This document shows positions 46,883-56,760 of a stretch of DNA of 64,000 bases, one piece after another. Source of the DNA: Dermatemys mawii (taxonomy: Eukaryota; Chordata; Testudines; Dermatemydidae). The stretch is taken from assembly GCA_007922305.1 (NCBI GenBank), contig ML677364.1, positions 18,622,260 through 18,686,259 on the forward strand, read 5' to 3'. A model generated the notes under the pieces. It did not search any database. It was not told where the DNA came from and worked only from the letters and a program-made list of their open reading frames with translations. The position numbers and the translations under genes were made by a program. Position 1 is the first letter of the stretch, and every line of letters begins with the position of its first letter.

Positions 46883-49800
46883 CTCTGCAGATGGATTTTG
46901 GCTGTTTCCACAAGAATGGTAGAATGGACATTAGGAGGAAGGATAGTGCTGATACTAGTCAGACAGGCAATACTGGCAGTAGAATGACTGCACCCAATTG
47001 GGTGAGGATTGTGGGCAAAGCCAAGCAGCGACAGTTAAGATGTTTGTACACCAATGTAAGGAGCCTGGGTAACAAAAGGGAGGAACTAGAACTATTGGTA
47101 TAGGAAACATAACCAGATATTTTAGGGATAACAGAAACATGGTAGAATTGTAGTCATGACTAGAGTACAGGTATTGAAGGGTAGATACTGTTTAGGAAAG
47201 ACAGAAATAAAGGCATAGGTTATGGAGTAGCAGTGTATATTGATGATGAAGTAGACTAAAGAACTTAGAAGTTATGGAATGCATAAGAGTCTGTTTGGGT
47301 CAAAAATCACATTGGGGAAGAAAGCTACAAGAGATTCTTGGTTGTGGCATGTACAGACCACCAGGATCCGACTTGGATATGGATAGAGACATCTTTAATG
47401 TTTTAAATGAAATAAATACTACTGGTAATTGTGTGATTATGGTAAACTAACTTCCCAGATATAGATTGGAGGACAAGTGCTAATAATAATAGTAGGGCCC
47501 AGATTTTCCTGAATGTGATATGACAGATTTATTCACCAAATAGCTGCTGAACCAACAAAGAGGTGATGCCATTTTAGATTTGCTATTGGTGAGTAGTGAG
47601 AACGTCATAGAAGAACTGATTGCAGAGGACAACCTTAGTTTGCATGATCATGAGATTATCCTTCCATTTAGTATAAAATGAATTAACAAAAATAGATCTG
47701 CAAAAGGGTTCTTGATTTCAAAAGAGCTAACTAAGAAATTAAGAGAATTAGTTAGGGAAGTGGACTGGACCGAAGAACTCAAGAATCTGAATGTGGAGGA
47801 GGCTTGGAATTACTTTAAGTCAAAGTTGCAAGACCTACCTGAAGCCTACATACCAAGCAAGGGGGAAAAACTCATAGGGAAGGGCTGAAGACCAACCTAG
47901 ATGAGCAAACATATCAAACGTGATTAAGAGAAAGCAGAAAGCCTACATGGAATGGAAGATGGGAGGGATCAGCAAGAAAAGCTACCTGTTGCAGGTCAGA
48001 AAGTGTAGGGATAAATTGAGAACAGCCCAAAGCCAAGCAGAGTTGGACCTTGAAAACGGAATTAAAACCAACAGTAAAAGGTTCTATAGCCACATAAATA
48101 AGAAAACAAGGAAAGAAGTGGGACTACTAAGCACTGAGGATAGGGAGGAGGTTAAGAATAATCTAGGCATGGCCCAACTGCCAAACAAATACTTTGCCTC
48201 AGTTTTTAATGAGGCTAATGAAGAGCTTGGGGTAGTGGCAGGATGGCTAATGACAATTAAGATATAGAGGTAGAAATTACCACATCTGAGGTGTATCAAA
48301 GTCAAAGTCAAACAGCTCAACAGAACTAAATCAGGAGGCCCAGATAATCTCCATCCAAAAATATTAAAGGAACTAGCACATGAAATTGCAATCTCAATAG
48401 CAAGGATTTTTAGTGAACTTGCAAACTCGGGGGTCACACCATATGAATGGAAAATTACTAATATAGTTCCTATTTTTAAAGGACGGAGGAAAAAGTGATC
48501 CTGGAAACTACAGGCCTGTTAGTTTGACCTCAGGTGTGTGCAAGGTCTTGGAACAAATTTTGAAAGAGAAAGTAATTAAGGACATAAAGGTGAATGATAA
48601 ACGGGATAAAATACAACATGGCTTTACAAAAGGTAGACTGTGCCAGACTAACCGGATCTCCTTTGAGAAAATAATTGATTTTTTTAAACGAAAGAAATGC
48701 AGGAGATCTAATCTCCCTGGATTTTTGTATGGCTTTTGACACAGTTTCACATGGAAATTCAGTTAAATTGGAAAAGATGCGGATTAAGATGAGAATTGAA
48801 AGGTGGTTGAGGAACTGGTTAAAGGGGAGACTATAACGGATGATACTGAGAGGTGAACTGTGAGGCTGGAGAAGGTTACTAGTATAGTTCCTTAGGAATT
48901 GGATTTGACACCAATCTTATTTAACATTTTTACAATTGACCCTGGCACAAAAAGTGGGAGGATGTTAATAAAATTTGCAAATGATACAAAGGTGGGAGAT
49001 ATTTCCAATATGGAGGAGGACCAGAATATCATCCAAGAAGAACTGGGTGACTTTGTAAACTGGAGTAATAGAAATGGGATGAAATGTAATAGTGCAAAGT
49101 GCAAGAATATGTATGTAGGGACTAATGATTTTTTCCTATAAACTGGTGACTTTGAGTTGGATGTGACAGAGCAGGAGAAAGACCTATGTATAATGGTTGA
49201 TAGCAAGCTGACTGAGCCGTCAATGTGATGCAGTCATGAAAAAGGCTAATGCAGTCCTAGGATTCATCAGGCAAGGTATTTGCAGTAGAGACAGGAAAGC
49301 GTTAGCACCATTATACAAAGCACTGGTGAGACCTCATCTGGAATACTGTGTCCAATTCTGGTCTTCCATGTTTAAGAAAGATGAATTCAAACTGGAACAG
49401 GTATAGATAGAGACGGGCTACTAGGAATTGAAAACCTACCTCATGAGAGGAGACTCAAAGAGCTTTGGTTAGGCTAAACAAGCTAAAGGCGGCTGAGAGG
49501 AGATAAGATTGCTCTCTACAAATACATTGGAGAGATATTTAAGTTAAGTGCTAATGTGAATGCAAGAACAAATGGATATAAACCGTTCATCAACAAGTTT
49601 AGACTTGAAGTTAGACAAAGGTTTCTAACCATCAGAGGAGTGAAGTTCTGGAACAGCCGTCCAAAGGAAGTGGCGGGGGCAAAAAAACTGGACTTCAAAC
49701 CTGAGCTTGATAAGTTTATGAAGAGGAGGGTTTGATGGACTGCACATGGTGGCGTGTGCCCCATTGGAAACTGCCAGTAAAAAAAGTCCCTGTAGCTGGA

Positions 49801-50077
49801 GACGGAACAACAGATGGGCAGGACTGAGTTACTACAGAGAATTCTTTCCCAGGTATCTGCCTGGTGGGTCTTGGTGGTTAGAGTCCAACTGCCATATGTG
49901 GTGTCAGGAAGGAATTTTCCCTGAGGTCAGATTGACCGAGACCCTGCAGGAGGTGAGGGGGAGAGAGGGGTTCACCTTCCTCTGTAGCATGGGGCGCAGA
50001 TCACTTGCAGGTTTAAACTAGTGAAAATGGTAGATTCTCTGTAGCGAAGTCTTTAAACTATGACTTGAGGACTTCAG

Positions 50078-50399
50078 AAGTGACAAAGAGTCCTGTGGCA
50101 CCTTAAAGACTAACTGAAATTNNNNNNNNNNCAGTTCAGCTGCTAGAGGAACACCTCACCCTCCCTGATTAGAGATAACAAGCTGGTTCAGCCTGATTGG
50201 ACTAACCTTGTTATCTCCCACCTGGTTCTTGCCTACCTATTTATACCTGCCCCTGGATACTTCCACTGCATGCATCCGACGAAGTGGGTATTAGCCCACG
50301 AAAGCTCATGCTCTGAAAAAATTTCAGTTAGTCTTTAAGGTGCCACAGGACTCTTTGTCACTTCTGCAATTCCAGACTAACACGGCTACCCCTCTGATT
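50078..50399 (+). mobile_element. Penelope-like insertion with inverted tail, 14-bp TSD
   Basis: Flanked by a perfect 14-bp duplication, cttgaggacttcag, at 50064-50077 and 50400-50413, inside the CR1. The left 44 bp (50078-50121) are an exact reverse complement of 50320-50363. The right part carries the Penelope tail ('tgcatccgacgaagtggg' then 'agcccacgaaagctcatg') and ends 'acggctacccctctgatt'. No coding part. A 10-N assembly gap (50122-50131) sits just after the left arm, so the true interior length is unknown. Inverted partial copies are known for Penelope elements. Confidence 0.88.
50122..50131. other. assembly gap of 10 N
   Basis: Ten undetermined bases at the foot of the 44-bp inverted repeat. 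Inverted repeats often break assemblies, so gap length is likely arbitrary. Confidence 0.99.
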
Positions 50400-50537
50400 C
50401 TTGAGGACTTCAGTAACTCAACCAGAGGTTAGGGATCTATTACAGGAGTGGGTGGGCAAGGTTTTGTGGCTTGCAATGTGCAGGAGGGCATACTAGATGA
50501 TCAAAGTGGTCCCTTCTGACCTTAAAGTATGAGTCAT

Positions 50538-51310
50538 ATCCTTAGCTGATGTAAATAGGTAATGTCCTTTGACTTCAATATGCCCATTTATATTACTTGA
50601 GGATCTGCTTCAGAGCTCTTAAAAGGAAACAGCTTTTTTAAAGCCATTTTCCAAGTTTAAATTTAGTATAATGTCTTACCCACAAAATTACTTTACACTG
50701 CTCTACTGAATAGGAAAAAATCCTACTGGGAGAGAATCTTTCATGGTGTATTATTTACAATACATATGCAACAGTATTAGTCCATACAAATAAAGACTTA
50801 TGAATAAGATCATTGGTAACACTGAACAAGTACCAAGAAATGAGCTTTGCACTATGGATCTGGTATAGCTTGAAGACTATTTTTCAGCCTTCCAAATGGC
50901 TATTCTTAATGTAATTATCACCTGTGTCTGAAAGTAAACTAATATAATGAGAAAAGAACAGTGACTTGTAAACACAAACAAAAACCAAGTAAACAGAAAT
51001 TGGGAGGAGAATTGAGTGTTCTAAGTTTTCTTGGGAGCCAGAATACCATTGGGACTGGGGTTTTAAATTGTAAAAATCAACTGACTGAGAAATAGTAAAC
51101 ACAAAGCTTAGAAAGAATAGAAATAGAAGAGCTACTTTGTTGTTGTGTGATCCTGGATGAGTCTTAATTATAATTATGTTGACAATGTTAGTGGACAAGA
51201 AACTCCATGTGAGCTCCCAGCGGGATGCTGTGGAAAAGTGCCAACGTGACTGTTAGATGCATAAATGGGGAAGATATGAAGAGTAGTAGGTGGTGATTTT
51301 ACCTCTCTGT
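50538..51310. other. unannotated AT-rich stretch
   Basis: Frame 50884-51198 (minus, 104 codons) is hydrophobic in places but lacks any motif; not called. Confidence 0.5.
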
Positions 51311-51700
51311 GTGGGATGGGTGAGACTGAAACTGGAATATTGTATGCAGTTAATTGCCCTGTTTTTGAAAAGGAAGTTGAAAATTGAGGGTGTGTGCAGA
51401 GACAAGCTACAAACGTGATCTGAGGGCTGTAAAAATGTCTGACAGTGAAACTTAGGAACTCAATCTGTTTAGTTTATCAAAAAGATTGAGAGGAGCTGAT
51501 TACCGTGTACAAGTTTCTTCATGGGAAGAATATACCAAGCATGAAAGGTCTCCTGTATCTAGCACAGAATGGCATAACAAGAACCAATGGCTGGAAGCCA
51601 GGCAAATTCAAATTAGAAATCAGGTACAAATTTAAAAGTGAAGGAGATCAACCATAGGAACAAACTACCAAGGAAGGCTGTAGATTCTTTGTATCTTGTG
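51311..51700 (+). mobile_element. CR1/L2-like LINE C-terminal fragment
   Basis: Translated pieces such as GITRTNGWKPGKFKLEIRYK (about 51575-51635) and LEYCMQ near 51330 match the layout of the ORF2 C-terminus of the CR1/L2 group. Frames are broken and both ends are eroded. The 3' terminus is lost or covered by the adjoining hAT element. Confidence 0.5.
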
Positions 51701-51720
51701 TTCAGTGTGTCAGCCTAATC

Positions 51721-52355
51721 CAGGGGTTGGCAACCTTTCAGAAGTGGTGTGCCAAGTCTTCATTTATTCACTCTAATTTAAAGTTTCACATGCCAGTAAT
51801 ACATTTTACCATTTTTAGAAGCTCTGTTTCTCTAAGTCTGTATTACATAAACTATTGTTGTATGTAAAGTAAATAAAGATTTTAAAATATTTAAGAAACT
51901 TCATGTAAAATTAAATTAAAACGCAGATCTTATCAGTTTAGTGTGATCCTTGCCCTTGCTTTTCCTTGCTGAGCTTTCCAATGTCCCCAGGCCAGCAGCG
52001 GGCTGAGCGGGGCCAGAGGCTAGGACTCTGGCTGGAAAGAGACCAGCGGCCAGAACCCCAGACTGACAGCAAGCTGAGCGGGGCTGGTGGATGGAACCCC
52101 AGACCGGCAGTGGGCTGACTGGCTCAGCCCGCTGCCGGTCTGGGGTTCCATCCTCCGGCCTCTGCCAGCCAGGGTCCCAGCTGCCAGCCCTGCTCAGCCG
52201 GCTGCCGGCCTACAGTTCCGTCCATCCAAGCCGGCAGCAGGCTGACCTGGGATGGTGGCCGGGACCCCAGCTGGCAGCGGGCTGGCGGACAGAACCCGGG
52301 GCTGGCAGCAGAGAGCCACTGAAAATACACGCAAGCCATAGGTTGCCTTCCCCTG
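51721..52355. mobile_element. hAT-type non-autonomous transposon (635 bp)
   Basis: Ends 'caggggttggcaacctttc' and 'aggttgccttcccctg', inverted over about 15 bp with two changes. The left 250 bp are AT-rich, and the right 350 bp (from about 51985) are GC-rich and made of short repeated C/G units (pairs like 'ccccagaccggcag'). The flanks gcctaatc and ctgtaatc agree at 5 of 8 positions, a decayed duplication. A 121-codon frame at 52091-52456 is compositional. No transposase. Confidence 0.75.
52093..52149. repeat. 26-bp inverted repeat, 5-nt loop
   Basis: Arms 52093-52118 and 52124-52149 (ggaaccccagaccggcag...) match at 25 of 26 positions. GC-rich, so a very stable hairpin if single-stranded. 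Lies inside the hAT element's GC-rich part. Confidence 0.95.
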
Positions 52356-53059
52356 CTGTAATCCTTCAGTCAATGTATCAGACATACAGATCACTATTAC
52401 AAGAGAGGACTTCAGAAGATGGAATTGTAACCCACTCTAGAACAAAGGGGCTCTGACTTGTTGTAGTGGCTCGCCCACAAATAATGGTTTGAGTCTGCTT
52501 CTGAACTGGCACTAGGGGCTTGTGCTTTTAGATCCAGAGGTCCCAAACTCAATTCCCACAGATGTTAGTGGAATTAGAATTCCTACGGCTGTATGAAAAT
52601 TGGGCTAAGCATCCCCAGCTACGGGAAGCATGTAACCCAAGCTAAAACTGTGTGTCTGTTACATGACAATGGCTACCCCACTTGAAACACGTGTTTTAGA
52701 AACTGCTATTGCTTTTTTGAGCTAGGAAACTGGCCCTTTAGTTCAAGTAGGAGAGGTTTATGTTTTTAGGTACAGATGCTGTGGCTTCCATCGATGCAGA
52801 CAGCCCAAAAGGCGGCACTGTTATAAGTAGCTGCCCCTAAATGACTAGAAGGGTCCCTGGCAAAGGCAAGTGTGTGAAACTCACTCTAACTGTGGGACCT
52901 CAGCAATATTAAAGTAGAATAATTTTCCAGATAAATGGACCATGTGATAGTCAAATGTGTCAATCTGTTGATTATGACCTCAAGGGTTTATGCAATAGAA
53001 TGACTTAGCTGAAGTTAGGATAGATATTGTGTTCTGGTATGTGTAGGAAATAGATGTGA
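52356..53059. other. unannotated stretch
   Basis: No feature recognised. Confidence 0.5.
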
Positions 53060-53930
53060 AAGCTTTTTGGCATGTTATCAGCTGCCTTACGATATAATGG
53101 GGGCTAATTTAGCTGCAACTAGTCAGGAAAAAGATCTTGGAGTCATTGTGGACAGTTTTCTAAAGACATCCACACAATGTGAAGTGGCAGTCAAAAAAGC
53201 AAACAGGATATTAGGAATCATTAAAAATGGGATAGAGAATAAAACAGAATATATCTTATTGGCCTTATATAAATCCATGGTGCGAGCACATCTGGAATAC
53301 TGCGTACAGATGTGGTCTCATCTCAAAAAAAATACCTTTTCTAATGCCAGTGTTCAGAGAAGGGCAACTAAAATGATTAGGGGTTTGGAACAGGTCTCAT
53401 ATAAGGAGAGATTAAAGAGGCTAGGACTTAGCTTGGAAAATAGGAGATTAAGGGTGGGGGATATGATAGGGGTATATAAAATCATGAGTGGTATGGAAAA
53501 AGTGAATAAGGAAAAGTTATTTACTTGTTCCCATAATATAAGAACTAGGGGCCACCAAATTAAGTTAATGGGCAGGCAGCATGTTGAAAAATTAAAGGAA
53601 GCTCTTCTTCACACAGCGCACAGTCAACCTGTGGAACTCCTTGCCTGAAGAGATTGTGAAGGCTAGGACTATAACAGAGTTTAAAAGAGAATAAAATCAT
53701 GGAGATTATTTCCATTAATGGCTATTAGCCAGGATGAGTAAAAAATGGTGTCCCTAGCCTCTGTTTGTCAGAGGGTGGTGATAAATGGCAGGAGAGAGAT
53801 CACTTGATCATTACCTGTTAGGTTCACTCACTCTTGGGCACCTAGCATTGGCCACTGTCAGAAGACAGGTCCATCCAACCCAGTATCCTTTGGTCTGACC
53901 CAGTATGGCCATTCTTATGGTCTTATGCCT
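53060..53930 (+). mobile_element. CR1 LINE fragment, second subfamily (3' part)
   Basis: A 193-codon open frame at 53067-53648 gives the ORF2 C-terminal third: ATSQEKDLGVIVDSFLKTST, KANRILGIIKNGIENKTEYI, ARAHLEYCVQMWS-like and QRRATKMIRGLEQVSYKERL. A frameshift (about 53640) separates it from the last residues NLPEEIVKA. The 3' end reads 'tggtctgacccagtatggcc' and 'attcttatggtctta'. The same end, inverted, begins the copy at 61030. The 193-codon run is the longest unbroken coding stretch in the window. Confidence 0.9.
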
Positions 53931-54049
53931 TAAATGCAATGTGAATATGGCAAGAAATGCTGAAGACTTTCCCCTTGAATTACAATTTGCATTTGTTCAA
54001 AGTGGGGATGATCCTGATATAACTTGCACTGTCACTAACTAGACAGAGA
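53931..54049. other. short unannotated stretch
   Basis: No feature recognised. Confidence 0.3.
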
Positions 54050-54185
54050 AATTAAAAACTATGCTTCTGTTTACCCAGTTGTAAAATGAAAGTAATTGGT
54101 ACCTGGCAGGTACTTAATTCATCAATAGCTTTGAAATCCCTTGATAAAGGTGGAATGCAAGTGCAAAATGTATTATGTCACCACT
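54050..54185 (+). repeat. MIR-like SINE fragment
   Basis: 'cttctgtttacccagttgta' then 'aaatgaaagtaattggtacc', in the forward MIR order. Diverged. Confidence 0.5.
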
Positions 54186-55620
54186 CTTCCTCCCCACCCC
54201 CCTTTGCACAATTGATACCTTGTGAGGCAGTATTCAGACCAGCCTACCTTTTTACCTGAGTCTGTTGGCTCATCACTTAGGAGATGTAAAAGCTCACATC
54301 ACTATAAAAGCAGCCACAGACAATGCACTTTTAATGAGTTTGTTCTAGAATTCACATAATACGCAGTGCCTTAGTTTATTGATATGAAATCAGCCTTTGG
54401 GATGCTGGGCTGACAACTCATCTTGATGTTTGTCAAACTGCAATTAGCATCAGGAATGAAAAATTGAATGGCCTCATTTGGAAAAACATGCACACACAAT
54501 ATTAGCTTGCTCAACTATGATGACAAAGATGTGGATTTGTGGAAGCTTCAACAACTCTATGATTAATATAGATAATCATATGCCCCCCAAAAACACTCAG
54601 CTAGTGGAGAGGGGGAAAAACAGTTTTAAAGGCAATGTGAAAAGGACATGAAAGAACAGCTCTCCCTTTATGTTTAAATGCTATGCAGTGCTATTAAACA
54701 TCCAGCAGCTGTTGCCAGCTTTAGTCCCACAGGGACAAATTGATGATATCCATATTGCTAGACATTTCTGGTGATACCTCTGGGGGTCTGCCAGTTTAAT
54801 ATGCTGCAGTTGGGCTCTCACATGCGTGGGAGCTGAGACTCTTAGGATATCCTTAGCTTCAGATGGTTGCTAAGACATAAAGTGACCCAGACATTTAAAA
54901 ATAGAGCAAAGGCTACATTCAGGATTAGGGGCAGCATCTTCCAAATGAGCCACATAATCTGAGAAGGATTAATCCATTGTGCACCCTTTACAAAAATTAA
55001 TTGGTGAACGATCACTGTCGAGGCAATAGTCAGCCCTGCAGTGCAGTGCCTCAACAGCTGCCCCTGAGGCTATAGATGGAGACAGTGATACACCCTTTCG
55101 TGCCCCTGATGCACCTGCAACCAGCCACTTATGCCAAAAAATTGCAGAGTGAGCCTGCGTAAGTAGTACACATAGGGTCATACTGACAAGTTGCTAACCT
55201 CATTCTATACCGTGGGATCTATTAAGGAGGGTCTGATCTTAAAGATACCAAGGATCCACACTGTCCACTCAAGCCGGGATCAGGCCATCACAGACATGCC
55301 CTCCCTTCTACAATATGTATTTAATCCATTTAGTTTTAAAGTTTGCTCTGCCCAGAAGGCTTCAACATAGAGTCTAATGTGAACATTCAGTAGAATTACA
55401 TTTCACTGAACTTTCACAAGTGAGTCCTGCTTTTAGTAGGATTCCCTAGAATGCTAGAAGTGAAAGCTTAACAGACGATCGTCTGATTCTCAGGCTTGAG
55501 TGTAGAGAAACTAACAAAACTGATCAGTGTGCATTATCCAGGCAGAGTGAAAATGAACAAAAAAGATAACCAAGAGTAAATAAGGCCTTGATTCTGAAAC
55601 TGGACCAACATGAGCAAAAC
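54186..55620. other. unannotated stretch
   Basis: No feature recognised. Confidence 0.5.
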
Positions 55621-55622
55621 CC

Positions 55623-55850
55623 TGTGTTGAGGAGCCCTGTGGAGTCAAATGGAGTACCACACAGGTGCCAGACTCTACCCACATGTGTTATACCAATAGA
55701 AGCAAGCAGGATCTTGAGGGGGATAAGGCAAAAAGCCACATTTATTGTAAAGATAATAAAGAATAAAGAAAAGATAGAAGCAAACAACATTGTTTAACTA
55801 CTTATTCCTATCACTACTTAACCCTTATACACACACACACATATACATAC

Positions 55851-55910
<60 letters not shown>

Positions 55911-56760
55911 AAGCATTCATTTAATCATTCATTCAGGTTCTGGGTAATTGTTATAGTTACCAGCCTGGAAGTTGCCTGTGACAGAATACTGGCCAGATAG
56001 TCTATACACAGGTGATGGTAGTGGGGAGCAAAGTCCTGATCAGATGCACATCTGAAGCTCCTGGTAGGCTGGCAGCAGAACCTTAGACTTTGACTCCATA
56101 GTCTTTTGGTCCAGTCTTTATAGGAATTCCTTCCTATGCCAGTCTATGGGAATTGCTGCGTCATGCTGATGTCTTCAGGGTGGCTGCCAGGTGCTCGTCA
56201 GTGATCTCATAGGGTGGACCTCCAGTCTCCAGTTTTTCTCCACTTGACACCTTTTGGTTGCACTGGCACCTGACGCCTTCTTCAGCCCTTTGATGCTGCA
56301 TTCTCAGGCTGGAACCTCTCAAACCATCCATTCATTGTCCAAGCACACTCTCTCTTACATACATTCCCTAATTAATGTTTCACATACAATAGTTTTCACT
56401 TTGCGATTAGGGTTAATTGGTTTACAGTGCTTTGAAGAGAACTGGCATCAATTGTGTAACAATGCCCTTAATCAATTACAGGGCTTGGCTCCCAGAGTGG
56501 AGTTAGTGGCTTGAAAATGCATTGTTACAATGTATCGCTGCAATGTCAATTTCAAGTAGCTACAGCTACTTGCAAAAGTTTAAGCGTGCCCTGGGACAGA
56601 AAAAAAAGAAGCTGTTTCTGGCTACATAGTACAATTTCAAGTTACAGAACCTAATATTAACAAATTATATTTTAAAGGGGCAATAATAATAAATCTAAAC
56701 ATTTAACAATCTTAACAAATAATAAATCTAAACACTTATCAAGCTACTTCTACTTAAACT
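55623..56760 (-). mobile_element. possible LTR-type repeat on minus strand
   Basis: On the minus strand a polyadenylation signal AATAAA (plus 55741-55746) lies about 120 bp before a possible CA end at 55623. Phrases such as 'ggcaaaaagccacatttatt' recall a turtle LTR family. The right end is not determined: 'aataaatctaaaca' occurs twice near 56690 and 56723, and no target duplication was found. An expanded (CA/TA)n tract lies inside. Confidence 0.35.
55827..55908. repeat. (CA)n-(TA)n microsatellite
   Basis: About seven CA units, a short ATATACATAC bridge, then about 28 TA units with one break. Confidence 0.97.

Larger units (their letters stand above)
46883..50537 (+). mobile_element. long CR1/L3-like LINE, interrupted by Penelope
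   Basis: The longest LINE in the window. ORF2 relics run in order. The endonuclease start LRCLYTNVRSLGNKREELELL is at about 47035-47100, then ILGITETW near 47120. An RT N-terminal region lies in frame 47920-48267. The palm region is in frame 48899-49141, where the active-site motif reads FANDTK (48974-48991) in place of FADDTK. The DLTPILFNIF block precedes it, and EEDQNIIQEELGDFVNWSN follows it. C-terminal pieces lie to about 49735. The 3' end after 50414 carries 'gatcaaagtggtcccttctg'. Many stops and shifts. The body is split at 50078-50399 by a Penelope tail insertion. Confidence 0.88.

Noticed and set aside
50132..50399. tRNA-derived SINE
   Set aside because: No A or B box found; the tail matches the 3' end of the GIY-YIG Penelope at 14.9 kb.
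50884..51198. 104-codon minus frame with hydrophobic segment
   Set aside because: Low-complexity hydrophobic content from AT-rich DNA; no motif.
52091..52456. 121-codon frame
   Set aside because: Runs across the hairpin and the end of a hAT element.
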